Positions 10,999 through 23,633 of a stretch of 64,000 nucleotides of DNA are shown in pieces. The notes under the pieces were generated by a model. It was not told where the DNA came from. It searched no databases and saw nothing but the letters and a program-made list of their open reading frames with translations. Each line of letters opens with the position of its first letter. Within the stretch, counting starts at the first letter, position 1. This DNA comes from Magnaporthiopsis rhizophila. Its lineage: Eukaryota > Ascomycota > Sordariomycetes > Magnaporthales > Magnaporthaceae. Both the position numbers and the translations under genes were made by a program. Where the stretch lies: the NCBI GenBank assembly GCA_003049465.1, contig PYSS01000003.1, positions 248,001 to 312,000 on the forward strand, written 5' to 3'.

Positions 10999-13113
10999 TA
11001 CAGTAAGGATAGTAAAAAGGGGAACGGGAAACAAAAAACCATCACATTCATTTCATCTTCACTCGCTTCTTCATTTCCTAGCGTCCTCGTCCAAATACCC
11101 AACCTTGCCAGGCACGGAACCTTTGGCATCGAGGCCCGGCCGGCAGGGACTTGATCTTTTTGTTTTTACGTGGCCCCCTTATACTGTACATACCTAGGTA
11201 GGCATCTAGCTAGTCAGATAGCCACTACGCGCATAATCATATTCTTACTATTTATATATACGGCCTCTTGCAAATTTCTGGGTCTTAAAAGGGGCCCCTT
11301 TACGGAATTCCCGACGGTGGATGGGTACATTGAGACCATTCCGTGGCCGAGGCAACGGTGGGCGCGCAATAGACGGGGAGAGAGTAGGTAGGGATGTATC
11401 AAAAATAAAGAAAGAGAAGGAAACGAGGGGAGAAAAAAAAAGAAAAAGAAAAAAGAAAAAGAAAAAAGAAAAAGAAAAAAGAAAAAGAAAACTAAACTCA
11501 CGACACTGGCAAGATGCTTCCCCTCTTGCGGTTGTGGCGACTGGGTATTCAGGGGGGTCGCGCCTGAACTTTGAGGGTCTCCGAGTCCGCCTCGAGGCGA
11601 TGTCAGTGCTCTTTCTGGAGGGTCGGTCTCGAATCCGTTCCTCCCCACCTCTCACACGTTGGACGGGGCCCTCTCGGTCGTGCCCAGGTGGCCCACCCCA
11701 ATCCGCGGTAATGGGAGGCAGGACGAGACTGGCGAGATCTGGCGGGTTTTATAGCCTGCGAGGCTCTGATATAGGGCAGGGTACAGGGGCGGGAATGAGG
11801 AGCGGCACGCGGCATGCCTAATTCAGCTTCACCTTGCAGCCAACATAACATGGTTTTCCTCAAACCTGAGATAAAAGATAAAATGGCACGACACGGTGCC
11901 ATCCGAACCCCAGTGTGGCAACATGGGAGGGAGGTTCCGTCGTGTGGAGGTGGCGCCTATCATCAGCGATGTGGTTGTTACCTGTGATAGTAGCGGACGA
12001 AAGGGGCCGCCTTAAGACTCCCATGGTGGGTGATGTTGAGTTCTTGCGCGGAGTAATCATCACTGTTACATTCGAACTGTCACAAAAGCATCCCTGTGGT
12101 CATAAAAACAAAGCGTAACCCCCCTGTGCGCTCACCGTACTATAGGAAGCCAAGCGGCGGGCAACTTTGGCCGAGTAAGCAGCCAGCCCTTCGGCGGTTT
12201 ATCTGCGTATTGGGCCGAGCGAACCCATGTTGTGCGCACTTGATTTGACGTGTTGTGGCACGTCTAGACGTGGGATGGAGCTTCAGCTGGCAACCTTTGG
12301 CGAGCGACGCGTCACAGTAGCATGGCTGGGCCGTGTCGAGTCTGTAGGTGGGTGGGATTGAGGGATAACGTAGCGTTTCGAGCGGCCAGGCCTTGCCATA
12401 AGTCGTTCAGATGGGAGGTAGTGCTATGTGATCGAGTATTTCGAGCGCTGAAAGCCGGGCCTTTTAGAATACTTGATCGCGCGTGAAAAATCCACAAATG
12501 ATAAAGGCTCAGTCAATTGAAGCGTCGTCGAGTGGGTCTCGCTGGCCACTGCGCCCAATCATGACGCACAGCGTCGGTAAAGAACTTGTTCGGCACCTGA
12601 TCGAGTCTGGCAGTTGACAATTGGCCCTGAAGCATCCCGCAGTTCAGCCTCCACCGCGATAGCCTCGCCGTGCGACAAGATACTTCAACTCTGGATCTAG
12701 TGCCGCCACTGTTGATATTGCGCCGTGCGCCTATCAGGCGACCATTTGTTGACTTTTCTACTGCTTACCTAGGTATAGGTGGTAGTTCGGGCTGCTGGGG
12801 CGCTTGGTCCGCTGTCTTAACCCGCTTTTGACTTGAGCGCCTCGATTGATCTCTTCCCCACGTTACATCAGAGCACAGTTCACAGCGTCCCGAACCGGCC
12901 GTCTTCCCCCTGCTTTTTTTCTGCAGAAGCGACGACACGACACCCTCAACCCACCCGACGCGGGAGCGAGATCCCCAAGACGCCTGTCCAGACATATCTA
13001 CCACATCATCAGCAGCTAGACTCCCCGTTCGACTAGAGCCAGCCTGCCCCATTCTCGCCGTCGTAAATACCCGCTCCCGACGGCTCCGAATCGCCCCAGC
13101 CGAGGCCTTGCTC
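10999..13113. other. Spacer before TRS85
   Basis: About 2.1 kb with no recognisable gene. It contains a long polypurine tract (annotated separately) and two ACCTAGGT palindromes at 11192-11199 and 12767-12774. The last 300 bp is C/T-rich on the plus strand, as expected for the promoter and 5' UTR of TRS85. Confidence 0.45.
11404..11491. repeat. Polypurine A/G tract
   Basis: Almost uninterrupted purines on the plus strand, made of repeating GAAAAAGAAAAAA-like units at about 12-13 bp spacing in the second half. It lies in the spacer downstream of the rhodopsin-domain gene. It is a low-complexity slippage repeat and could form a triplex, but no function is visible. Confidence 0.8.
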
Positions 13114-15621
13114 ATGCAGTCTTCTGAAAATGGATCGCCGGCGCCCGACTCCATCAAGTCTTTGCCCATGGCGGCTTCCTCCATAAGGCTGCCCAGCAGG
13201 CGGCAACCTCTAGACGACCTCGCGCCGCTCTCACACTCTGACGCTGACCTGGCCTCCCTCCCCCGACGCGCGAACCCCTCGGTCGCCTCGCTCTACGCCT
13301 CCACCCTCACCCCACCCGGCTCCCGATCCGCCTCTCCCGCCGGCCGCCAGTCTCTCCTCGCCCGCAACCCCCTTGGCGCCGCTGCTACCTCGGTGTTCGC
13401 AAAATCACTGGTGGACAATGTCCCTCTCGACAGCCCCGGCGACCCACTAGCCTTGTTGCTGCAGGCTTTTGTGCCGCACGTCGCCGTCTTTGCGTCGGCC
13501 GATACGGATGCCTTGGCCGCGGACAAGGGTTTTGAGCGCGGCCTGTGGGAGCTATTACGTCCATTTGGGGAACAGGTCCAGGGCAAAGTCTCTATTAGAG
13601 ATAGCGTCGGCGGCTCGAGGACCTGGGACGACTATGCCGTGCGCTTCGTACGCTACGGCGAGAACGATGGGTGTAACACACCGCTCCAACACTCGTCGCC
13701 ATCTACCGTTTTGTCAAGACCCTCGACGGCACCCAATGGCTCAGCTGGCAGCGCAGGCTCACCCGACGACGTCACATCCCGCGAATCTCGGAGGCTCGCC
13801 GAGGTCGAGGCTGTGGTTGATCGTCATTTGACTTATGCCGAACAGTCCACGTTCGGCATTGGGCAACGGCCCATGTCGCCGACGCAGCAGGAAATGGATC
13901 TTGAGGCAACGTCACCCTACTACTCGCTCTATCTACGGAGGCTGCTGTCCGGGATCCCACTCGAGAGCCATGAGGCTTTTAGCCATCCAGTCGCCTGTGT
14001 CATGGCCATCAGCTCGCGCAACCCGTCGCCCATCGATGCCCTGCGGAATCTGTACAAAGAGACCAGTGAGGGTGAGGGCAGGCTGCCGGATTGGGTAGCT
14101 CCGGACTACCTCCGGTACTACGTTCTTGTGCACGACGAGGAAAACGGCGATATTTCCAAGTCCATGGCGCTCTTTGAGCAGATGAAGCGGAACTTTGGGC
14201 TTCACTGCCACCTCCTTAGAATCCGCAGCACGCAGTGTGCCGAAACTGACGACGACAGCATACCGTTGCCCCGTAGCGAGTGGATGTCGGCGGCCGAGGA
14301 ACTTGCCGACATCCGCAAAAGCGAAGCCCAGGAGCATTTCGAGGACCCGACCAAATACCTATTCGAGACGGACGCAACCGCCATTCGCACTTTTGTGCGC
14401 GAGATGGTCATCCAGTCCATCGTACCGACCATGGAGCGGAACGTATCCGTATGGAACGACCAGGTGGCGGCCAAACGCAAGGGCTTCGGCGGCCGGCTGG
14501 TGAGCATGTCGAGGAGGTGGGCATTCGGTGGCGGATCCAAGAACGCACCAGGGGGGTCCAACTATAGCCAGGGCTTCTACCGACCAGACACTCCCGAGGC
14601 AACGCTGAGGCGGCTGGCGGACTATGCCTTTATGCTCCGCGACTGGAAGCTGGCGCAGTCGACGTATGGCCTATTGCGACCAGATTTCGAGAGCGATCAC
14701 GCTTGGAGGCATCACGCGGCTGCAAACGAGATGGGCGCGCTGGCGGTGTTGATCATGGCGCACCCAAAGGCCTCAGTTCAGACTCAGGCCAAGACCCTCG
14801 AGTCGGCTGCAGAAATGCTCCGCGAGGCTGCATACTCATACCAGACGCGCTGTGGGGCCCCGTACGGCGCCCTCCGTTCTTCTGTGCTTGGGCTCGAGCT
14901 GCTGAGGCTTCGAGGCGGGGCCTCGTGCGTCAACGCGGCGGCACAGCTGGGCATGAGACTCACCGAGGCGACGCCGCGGCTTCTGGGCGTCGTGGGCGAC
15001 GCACTCATGCGCGAGCGTATGGCCGTCGTCTGCGCGTCACGGCCGGCGCTCAACGCGGCCGGCGTTGGATCTTGGCGGCGCAAGTCGGCGCTCTGGAGCG
15101 TGCTGGCGGCCGAGGCGTGGCTGGGTCTTGGCAAGTTCCTGCAAACCCAGCGGTGTCTGAACGAGGCGCGCGTCATGTACTCGATGCTGCAGAGCGACGA
15201 CGGCATCGCGAGTTTCGCTCTCGCGAGCGAGTTCATGGCAGGTCTGAACTCACGGCTCAAGGAGGGGCTGGCGGCGGCATCCGTGGTGCGCGATAAGCTA
15301 TCGCGCAGTACTGGCGGCGCAGACAGCAGCGACGATGAGGACGGCTCGGAAGATGAGGATCGGACAGGGAGAACTGGTGGCGGTGGTGGTGCCGCCGGGA
15401 AAAGGCACGATGCTGGAGGCGAGGAGGAGGACAAGATTGACGAGGAAGAGGTTGAGGTGTCGAGCTCGAGGAGGTCACGGCGCCAGAGTCTTCTCAACTC
15501 GGGCAACGGCGGGGCTGGCGGTTCGGGAGTTGGGGGTCCCCCTGAGATATCACCACTATCGCCGCTACAGCCGTTTCCATGCAAAAAGGATGATGTGGCG
15601 GGCAAGGGGGATTTTGGCTGA
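13114..15621 (+). CDS. TRS85: TRAPP complex subunit Trs85 (TRAPPC8 family)
   Basis: Single-exon gene for an 835-residue protein of the Trs85/TRAPPC8 family. Trs85 is the subunit specific to TRAPPIII, the Ypt1/Rab1 exchange factor acting in autophagy and ER-Golgi traffic. Residues 1 to about 100 are Ser/Pro-rich and variable. Conserved blocks follow: DDYAVRFVRYGEN, the SHPVACVMAIS...P block, the FVREMVIQSIVPTMERNVS segment with WNDQVAAKRKGFGGRLVS, and a helical-repeat part with YAFMLRDWKLAQSTYGLLR and AYSYQTRCGAPYGALRSS. The C-terminal about 90 residues are acidic and low complexity (DSSDDEDGSEDEDR, then EEEDKIDEEE). The start is the first in-frame ATG; a longer reading would need a non-ATG start. 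Length is close to filamentous-fungal relatives. The gene converges with the APSES gene downstream. Confidence 0.9.
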   Translation: MQSSENGSPAPDSIKSLPMAASSIRLPSRRQPLDDLAPLSHSDADLASLPRRANPSVASLYASTLTPPGSRSASPAGRQSLLARNPLGAAATSVFAKSLVDNVPLDSPGDPLALLLQAFVPHVAVFASADTDALAADKGFERGLWELLRPFGEQVQGKVSIRDSVGGSRTWDDYAVRFVRYGENDGCNTPLQHSSPSTVLSRPSTAPNGSAGSAGSPDDVTSRESRRLAEVEAVVDRHLTYAEQSTFGIGQRPMSPTQQEMDLEATSPYYSLYLRRLLSGIPLESHEAFSHPVACVMAISSRNPSPIDALRNLYKETSEGEGRLPDWVAPDYLRYYVLVHDEENGDISKSMALFEQMKRNFGLHCHLLRIRSTQCAETDDDSIPLPRSEWMSAAEELADIRKSEAQEHFEDPTKYLFETDATAIRTFVREMVIQSIVPTMERNVSVWNDQVAAKRKGFGGRLVSMSRRWAFGGGSKNAPGGSNYSQGFYRPDTPEATLRRLADYAFMLRDWKLAQSTYGLLRPDFESDHAWRHHAAANEMGALAVLIMAHPKASVQTQAKTLESAAEMLREAAYSYQTRCGAPYGALRSSVLGLELLRLRGGASCVNAAAQLGMRLTEATPRLLGVVGDALMRERMAVVCASRPALNAAGVGSWRRKSALWSVLAAEAWLGLGKFLQTQRCLNEARVMYSMLQSDDGIASFALASEFMAGLNSRLKEGLAAASVVRDKLSRSTGGADSSDDEDGSEDEDRTGRTGGGGGAAGKRHDAGGEEEDKIDEEEVEVSSSRRSRRQSLLNSGNGGAGGSGVGGPPEISPLSPLQPFPCKKDDVAGKGDFG

Positions 15622-16644
15622 CCTTTCCTGTTCGCCAGAGGAGAGTAGATGTCTTGAGGTATTGCGCTAGCTGGTTGCTGACTCTGCAGAGAGTCTCAGT
15701 GGATGTAATAGAATGAACCTCTGCCATAGACCCAGAGCTGAGATGTAATTTTTGTGCATGGGAATATCTCGCGTATAGATGCGGGTTGAAAGAGATATCG
15801 TCGGGGCCCGTCTTCTTTATTCCTCACCTGACACATATCAACGGTGACGCACAACACCCATCACTCAATACCAGGGCTTAGCAGAAGTCATTGCGCGGTT
15901 CAGGCCAATATTTCTTGGCGTTCATATTCAGTATCCTGGGCGGTTTCCGTATAGTCGAAGCTTGGCCCTGGGTTACATCGGTAGCTGACTACCTAGGTAT
16001 AAAATAAACTCCAGCATGCAGGACAAACAGAGAGGAGAGGTTGTGAATACGAAATGGAAAACATGAGTAGTTATGCAGCCTCCCCATGATACTCATGTTC
16101 CGTTCTGCCTCTGATGATCAGGTATCAGATTCAACGCCACACATGAAGTGTAGGCCGCAAGGAAGGAACATGAGAAAGTAGAGCGTGGTTGGGATATGGT
16201 AAAAAAAAAAAAAACTTGTCTCAGAAAACGAGGAGGCCATGCGTAGCTGGGGGGTATGAACAAAAGAAAAGAGGGCACCAACTTGACGGCCTGAACTCAG
16301 CCTGGCTGTAGCTAACCCGCGGCAGACCTGCTTTTTTTTTTCTTTTTTTCTTTTTGGACATCACAAAAGTAACAGGTTTTCTCCAGCAGTGGCGCAAGGC
16401 ACACCGATGGGGGCGAGGGGAAGGATGGCAGTTAACCATTCTGGATATGCTGGGGTGTAGAAGAAGTGCATGAGGGACGCAAAAAAAAAAAAAAAAAAAA
16501 AAAAAAAGCCAAAGAGGCAAGCGGGAACATAAAATAAAACAATGCGAGGATAAAATAGAGGCAACCAACCAACATGAAGACTTTTTTTTCTCGCCCTCCA
16601 AGAGCAAAAAGACGACAAAAAAAATCACCACGCAGCAGAAATCC
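15622..16644. other. Convergent 3' spacer with 27-A run
   Basis: This holds the 3' flanks of TRS85 (+) and the APSES gene (-). It contains one ACCTAGGT palindrome (15991-15998), several A/T homopolymers and a perfect run of 27 A at 16481-16507. No gene is seen. Confidence 0.5.
16481..16507. repeat. Poly(A) run, 27 bp
   Basis: Uninterrupted run of 27 adenines about 140 bp beyond the stop codon of the minus-strand APSES gene. It could be a slippage homopolymer or the tail of an old retro-insertion. No flanking target-site duplication or SINE-like body is evident, so slippage is favoured. Confidence 0.8.
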
Positions 16645-19273
16645 CTACATCGACAGCGCGCGCTTGCGGCTCCTCCTCAAATGCGATGGGATCGGCGATG
16701 CGAACCGCCTGGCCACGTCCCTGGTAGTGGTGGTAGTAGGAGCCACGTCGGCACGGGCGGGGACGGGCGCAACCTTCCTCGCCGGGTTCCCCAGGTCCAG
16801 CAGCACCGCGGCGGCGTCCATGTCCTTGTCGACGACGTCCATGCGGTCGACGTCGACGTCCGTGCCCTTGTCGGCAGGCTCCTCCTGGGCCGCAGTGCCG
16901 TAGTGGCGGCGGTCAAGGCCTTCCTCCTGTTGCTGCGGGGAAGGCGGCCGGCTGTGCCGCGCCATGGCGGCCACGGCTGCCGAGGCCAGGTTCGTGACGC
17001 TTGTGTCGGAGTGGCCTGCGCTGCTGCTGCTGGGGCGGCGGCTGGCAGCGGTGGCGGGCTGTTGGGTCACTGTCGCTGCCGCTGTCGCGGGCTGGGGTGT
17101 GCTGGCTTGCTCCTCATCCTGGTGGTGGTGGTGGTGGTGGTGGTGGTGGTGGGAGGATGGAAGTGGGGGCGCTGGAGCGTAGTAGTCGTAGGATAGCTCC
17201 TCGGGAAGCGGCTGGGGTGTAGGCGGTGCCGTCCTGTAGTAGTGTGGCTCGCTGCGGAAGCTGGCAGTTGGTGGATGTTGCTGGTGCTGATGAGACTGCA
17301 TCCACGGCTGGGAGCGCGGGATGGCGTTGAGCATGGGGTTGGCGGCGCCGTGCTCGCCGCCGAACAGGAGGTGGTGCGCGTGCCGGTTCTTGTAGGCTCC
17401 CGGGCGGTGGTATGCTTCCGAGCGGTCAGGGACCCTGCCACCCCCTTCGCCGCCGCTTTCGTAGTGGTACGGGCTTCCGGGGCTGCTGCTCTGGGCCGCC
17501 GCCGGATACTCGCTGGCCCAGGCCGGCGGCGACGGCGTCAGCGGCGCCGGCTCGCCGAGGCGGTAGTCTCCCGGCGAGGAGTGGACCGAGGGCAGCTCGC
17601 ACTGCATGGACGGCAGCGACGTGTTGGAAAGGGTTTGCCGATGGCCGTGGCTGTGGTTGTGGTTGTGGTGGCGGTACTGCGAGCGGTGGTGGTGCCGGTT
17701 GTACGTCATGCACACGTCCATGTCCATGTAGGGGTCTGTCCTTCTCGGGGACGCGAGGTCGTTCTCGTCATCTGCTGCGCCGCCGCTAGGGCTGCGGATC
17801 CGTTCGGCCCTGGAGCGACGGAACTCCCTGTTGCGACGCGGGTGGCCGTGATGCGAGATCGTGTACTCCAGAGCCCCCTGGAACGGGGTCCCGTGGACCT
17901 GGCGGTATGGCGGCGGCGACCGCTCCCCTGGAAAGTAGCATGGGCCGCCGCCGCCGCCGCCGTCTCTGACGGGAGCCCACCTCGGGGAGATGTCCCTTGG
18001 CGTGGGGGGCCCGGCGGGACTGTGGTAGTGCTCCATATGGGGCGACTGACGCTGCTCCTGGTGGTGACGGTGGTGGAACCCACCGTGGTCTCCGGCCAGA
18101 GCGGGTTGCGGCCCGCCGTAGTATAGGGGCTGGGCCTGCCTGATGGCCTCCTCCACTATCTCCGGGTCTATACAGAAGCGCCCAAACTCGGGCGAGCTCT
18201 TGGGAACACACTCGGCGGGGAACTGGGGCCCAAAGATGGGAATCAGCGCCCCGGAGATCTCGTAGCAGAACTTGGCGCACATGGCCTTGGCGCAGTTGAA
18301 TGGCATCCAGTATCCTAGGAGTACAGGGCGACGAACAAACGTTAGCTCTAATCTGATGAACAAAGAAGAGATGGGACGGAGCGGCGATAGTCTCGGACGA
18401 GGGAAAGAACTGCGATGCGGACAGGGTTGGAGCTGCCCTACCTTGAGCCGAGATGGATCCCCCAGTAATGCTGGGGGTTATACTCTTCAAGCCCGGGTTT
18501 TGTGATAGCGAGCGGCTGGGAACCGTCTGTCGCAGTCGCTGGCTTAGCTCCCGTACTTGGAGGGTAAAAACAGAGGAAGGGAGGCTTGGAGCTGCACACC
18601 TTGGAGTATCCAAGACACTTGAAGAAGTTGGTTATTCGCACGAGGCCGACGTTGTAGTCCCAGAGGACCGTCCACCGATTCTCCTTTTCCGGGATCTTTC
18701 TGTCCTGGGCATAGAAGGTGTACTCGAAAACTGGATGCAGGTGCCCGACGATCTCTATCAGTATGAAGAACTGCGGGAGCCGAACAAGGGTATGCCTTTT
18801 GCATGCGTCTTGGTAGATACGGAACAGGCAGCCGGAAAATAGGAGAGAGGACATTGGGCAGGCGGCAGGATGGGCATGTTTGTACCTTCAAGGCTCTCCA
18901 TGCCAGTCTTTGCACCAAAGTCCTTCTTGTTGGAGTTGTATGGGACGTGCCTACAGGTCTCTTGGATGGCGCCAAAGGGCTCGACCCGGAACTTGCGTAC
19001 CTCGGCCAGGGAGTGGTCATCAAGATTCTCGTGCGGAGGGTAGTTTACTGGGCCCTTTGTCTGGCCCGTATGGAAGTAGACCTCTCTGGGCGCCGTCCGT
19101 GGCGGCGACGGCGGTCCGTGAGAGTATGCCCCCTGATCTGGGGATAGGGGTGAGGGAAACCTGTCGCTGTGAGGAGTTGCTGGAGTCGATGACATGGCAC
19201 TTGGGCGCAGTCGGATCGTGGGGTCCGACTCAACAGCCCCGTCTGGATTCATGAGTGATGCTAGAGGCAGCAT
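16645..19273 (-). CDS. APSES/Xbp1-type transcription factor
   Basis: Predicted 765-residue DNA-binding regulator. Exons from the 5' end: 19273-18886, 18754-18600, 18526-18442 and 18314-16645; all junctions keep frame. The domain at about residues 130-255 reads VFEYTFYA, WTVLWDYNVGLVRITNFFKC, SITPSITGGSISAQG, YWMPFNCAKAMCAKFCYEI, then ALIPIFGPQFP. This is the APSES-like module of fungal Xbp1-type repressors, including the usual continuation after the helix-turn-helix. The N-terminal 129 residues and the C-terminal about 500 residues are Pro, Ser, Gln and His-rich with a run of ten His near residues 597-608, and look disordered. The stretch between LGYSK and NPGL reads TVPSRSLSQ, less conserved than the TKPAKML-like sequence I expect there; this depends on the acceptor at 18527. 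Xbp1-type factors act in stress, quiescence and development. It diverges from TOP2 across a 7.6-kb spacer. Confidence 0.82.
17121..17150. repeat. GGT trinucleotide repeat encoding poly-His
   Basis: Ten GGT units on the plus strand, read as CAC codons in the minus-strand APSES gene. Pure codon use suggests recent slippage, so length is likely to vary between strains. Confidence 0.85.
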
Positions 19274-21026
19274 CGTTTGGCGGTCCAAGATCGATATCGA
19301 TTATCGATGGCCGAGGCGGTTTGAAAGTCGTTCGAGAGGGAGTGGCGCCGGGTCTTCGAGTTGTTGTTGTTGACTTTCAAGGAAGTTAGGTAGTCGAGGA
19401 CGGCAAGGCGAGGAATCACTAGGCTAGTCCTTGTATGCTGTGGTAAAAGAAAAGAGAAGGAAAGAAGGTTGTGCAAGAAAGGCGCGAAGGGATGGTCAAG
19501 CCCATCAAGGGTGGACGTCGGAGTCGGGGGAGGAAGGGGTTATATCAACCAAGCGAGAGCAGCTAGATTGCTCGGCGGTGCTGGACCACGCCCCAGGGCA
19601 ACGCTTGGGGAACATCAAACTGGGCGTGTGGGCAGCAAACAAGGTACTATCAAAGACAACAGCTCCTCCCCGCCGCGCCGCCGCCCTTGGGAGAAGACCC
19701 AGACCACGAAGATTGGGATATGATGGTACAGGGGATGGTGCACACTAGGAGAACGCCGTGGCTTTCACCGTCCTTTTTTTCGCTGCCCTCCGAAGATTGC
19801 CTATGGCGGCGGTCCTTCCTTCGGGCGGCAGCGCCGGCACCGAGCAGGATCAACACACAGGGGGAAAAAAAAGGAGCGGAGGGAGGTGTGGAGCCAGCGA
19901 TGCAGCTGGCCTGTTTCTCTTTGTTCCGCTCGCGAGGCTGCCGAGTGTCGACCTGTAAGAGCAGAGAACGCCCGTTTGGCATCCCACCGCTCTTTCGTTT
20001 TTCTCTTTCCCTCCTCTTTCTTTTTTTCTCCCAAAGCAAAGGTGTGGCTCGAGATAGAAAGGACGGGAAAAGTGACAGATGATCGGCGAGACCGAAGGAC
20101 ACAGATGCTCTTAAATCAAAGACGATCGGCCGACCCAGCTCCTCTCTCTGCTCAAGGCAATAAAGGGAAACAGCTGAGCGCAGTAGTTTCCAGGGGTACC
20201 CAATTTTTGTGCTCGGGCAGGCTGCTCGTTGCTTTTTTTGGTGCTGTTAAGCCGCCGGGGCCCAGAGAGGCAGGTCACTTTCTTTCTTCGTCTCCTTTCT
20301 CTCTCCCTTGCTCTTCTTCCCTGTCCCGAAAAGAACAGTTCGGGTAGCGTGACGTGTGGAGTGCGTGGGCGTCTAAACAGGCGGGCGGGGAGGAAGGCGA
20401 CGAGGCCGTGGGCAAGGCTCAAGGGAACGAAGAAAGGGTGTGGGCGGCCGGTGACTGGACGAGAACGGAGAACGGGGACACGGGAAGTCACCGAAAAGGC
20501 TCCATAGAGTGTACACCGCAAGTATTGGGAGCACGGTCGGCGTCTAGACGCTATTTTGCTCGCAAACTGTCGGGGCCGGCATCGCTCTTGCGAGGTGGCT
20601 TAGGAGATGAGGATCCAGCGCAGCCAAACAACGGGCAAGCAGACACGCACGCCGATGGGCCTCCTGACTGGCTGTCTTCCTGCTGCGACTGTGTGTGTGT
20701 AGGTTGGGCTGGTTGAACACTGCTTCTCAGTGGGGCTCTGGCCGTCTTGCGTCTCCTTCTTGAAGGCCGCTGCTTGGCCCGTGACCGGCAGGCAGCAAGA
20801 GCCAACCACACAGCGAGGGCGACGTTGGCAGGTTGGGCTTGGTTTCTACGTCCAGGTATTGCGGCCCTTTTTTTCCTTCTTCATCAAGGACGGACACACC
20901 TGGTCACGAGCACCACCAAGCCCATCAGCTTTGAGCGCTGCTCTGCTGATGCTTCTGCTCCCTTCTCCCCGGAAGAACAGGTGTGTCGACGCCAGCCACG
21001 CCATACACCCACCCCGTCTTTATGCA

Positions 21027-21075
21027 ACACACAAACACACAGACACACTCATATACACATACACACACACACGCC
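21027..21075 (+). repeat. Imperfect CA microsatellite
   Basis: Runs of ACACAC interrupted by single substitutions inside the long spacer. A shorter pure CA run lies near 21990-22008. It is a simple slippage repeat. Confidence 0.8.
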
Positions 21076-23605
21076 CCTACATAGCTATAACACACCCATA
21101 GAGACAACGCTCACCGCTGAGCAAAAAGAAAACGGACGGGGCAGGCAGAAAAAAGAGTCGGCCGAGGGGTGCAAAGGTGGGTCGGTCCAGTGCGTGTCTG
21201 TCTGGCGGTTTGTTTGACGGGCACTCATCCATCACACACACAGAAAAGCTCTGACAGGGACTCAGGGCTCGGATGGCTGCATCAGGTGGGTGCCGCTGGG
21301 ATGCCCAGCCCAACCTGCTCCCCCCTCCTCGCCTTTTTTTTTCTCGCTCTCTTTCGGGCGCTTGGGCGTGGAAAGGGGCGTGGGACGGAAGAAAAAAATA
21401 ATAATATGTAATAAAAAATGGCACAGCGCCAAGGCATACACCCCCCAGAGGCAGCAGCAGCAGCAACAGCATGATTGACTCGACACACGTGGCCGCTGTT
21501 TCTGTACCGCACTGCCGCCGTCTACACACACGCTCTCTCTCTCTTTTTTTTTTTTTGCTTCGTCTCCGTCTCCCACATCGCGTCACATCACATCACGTCA
21601 CGAACGGGATGTACGTTCTGCGTGTTATGCTTGCTTGCTTGCTTGTTGTCCGTTGCTGTCCTTCGTCTCCATCACATCACACCTTCAGAGCTACGCCTCC
21701 TCCCCTGTCACCCTCTGTTTTGCCCATCACTGCTGGTATGACGACTACACCTCCTGCCTGCTGCTACCTGAGCCACCTACCCACCTACATGTATATCTCC
21801 TCTCAGAAAGTGACGAGCGAGCGTGGGCCAGGGTGACAAGCCAATGGCGCGCGGCCAGACAAGCGGCGGCCGGGGCAGTCTGCCTTGTGACAGGGGGGTG
21901 GGCGTTTGAGGCGTTGGGTGGTCTAGAGCCCTGTGTCGCATTCCCCTTGGACTGGTGCGTGTTTTTTTTTCTCTCCTTCCCATGTCTCCAACACACACAC
22001 ACACACACATTCTCTCTCCCTCTTTCTCTTCTGAGATGTGACCACTCCACTGCCACCTGGGACTAATAACCTAGATCGGCGCGGCCTGGACCCAATAGCC
22101 TGCTGCTGGCAGCCCTGTCCTGCCGTGCCGTCCCCGCCCGAGACACCCTGATCCCTTCCCTAGTGCTATCCGAATCACCTCCACCCACCAAGAACAGTAG
22201 AGAAGACTGCCCGTCCATCAGCTGGGAGGGAGGGGAGTGGCCTTGGCGCTCTCAAGAACCACCGTCACTTTCTTTTCCCGACTCGTCTTTTTTTATTTGG
22301 CCTCTGTGTGATCCGCATAGCTGACAAGGCACGCGACGCCACAAGCAAGAAAATCCACCCATGGTACTGTTCGTTACGTGGACACCAGCCAGGGCGGAAA
22401 TCCTTCCATGGCTTGTTCGAGAAGGTCATAGAAATGAAGGAAAAAGTGCGAACTGGGCAATGAATGGAGGTAGAAAAAGGGGGAGGTTAGGGATTGCCTC
22501 GACCAGCTCTCCAGGCCCGAATGCCATGGTACGACAGGATGTTGTACCTCTGGGGAACCGCCTTCTCGATTTTTTGATAATTTTTTTGGCGCGGAAACCG
22601 GAAGCCCTGCGTCTTCCTTTTTTTCCCATGCCACACCGAGCCTTGAGGTCTCCTCAAGAAAGACAAGACTGGCTCGCACAAACGCACCAAAAGGCCCCCG
22701 ACTGGGCAACACAGTGGCCCCGTTTTTGCGTTTCAACGAGTGTAACGGATAGTGAGGGAGGGCAGGGCAAAGGGTAAAAGCCCCCGAGATACACAGGCTT
22801 TCCCCGCCCAAAGAGACGTGAACGTATCTTTTCCTGCCCATTTGCACAAGTGGGTGGTAGGTAGGCTGGGTGAGAAATTACGTGCCAAGCAAAGGTATTC
22901 GGGTCCAGGTGTAGATCCCAGGCAATAAACGAGGCAATAAAAAGCCGGGAGAGAAAAAACGAGTGGGCGCGGCAAATAGTCGTGGGAGAAGGGAGGGTTC
23001 AGGGCCGGGGCTCGAGAGGCTGAAATAATGATATGTGAGCAGCGCAGGTTCAGCCAAGAAAACAGGACCGGCTGGATACCGCCTGCCCGCCAGCGTTGAC
23101 AAAGAGAAAAGGAAAGTGGGCAAATTGCAAGAGTAGGTAGGTAGGTACCTCAGCCCACCTCGCCGAACACAGGCCCTGGACTGCGGCCCAGCTCAGTGCC
23201 TACCTTACCTACCTACGCACACAAGACGGAAGGGTAGGTAAGTGCGAAGCAGACGTGAAAGGGCTTACCAACATGCGTCTGCCATGCCATGTCACGGCCC
23301 CTGAGCCTTTCCCGCCTCGCTCGTCCGCACCGTCTTTCACTTTTCCCCATCCCGGGGCCTCGAGTCGGGCTCTGAGAAGGAGGCCCTGAAAATTTTTGCT
23401 CATCATTGCAGCCCAGCCACGACGACGGCCTTCTGCGGGCTGCCGTTTGGATGAGGACCGGGGGGCAGTTTCCCAACCGCCCATGATCCTGGGCCAGGTC
23501 AGGCAATCATAGATCGATCCATCCGACGGTCCGGGCTTTACTCAGGGCAGCCGTAAGCCGGGCGGGCCCTGTCGTGGATGGAGCAAAAATGGGAGAGGGG
23601 AAGAT

Positions 23606-23633
23606 GGGTGCTGGGTGCTGGGTGCTGGGTGCT
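23606..23633 (+). repeat. Four tandem copies of GGGTGCT
   Basis: Four exact head-to-tail copies of a 7-bp unit in the gene-free spacer. It is small and without an evident function, but a convenient variable-number marker. Confidence 0.85.

Noticed and set aside
16481..16507. Poly(A) tail of a retrotransposed element
   Set aside because: No target-site duplication, no LINE or SINE body upstream, and similar homopolymers occur elsewhere in spacers.
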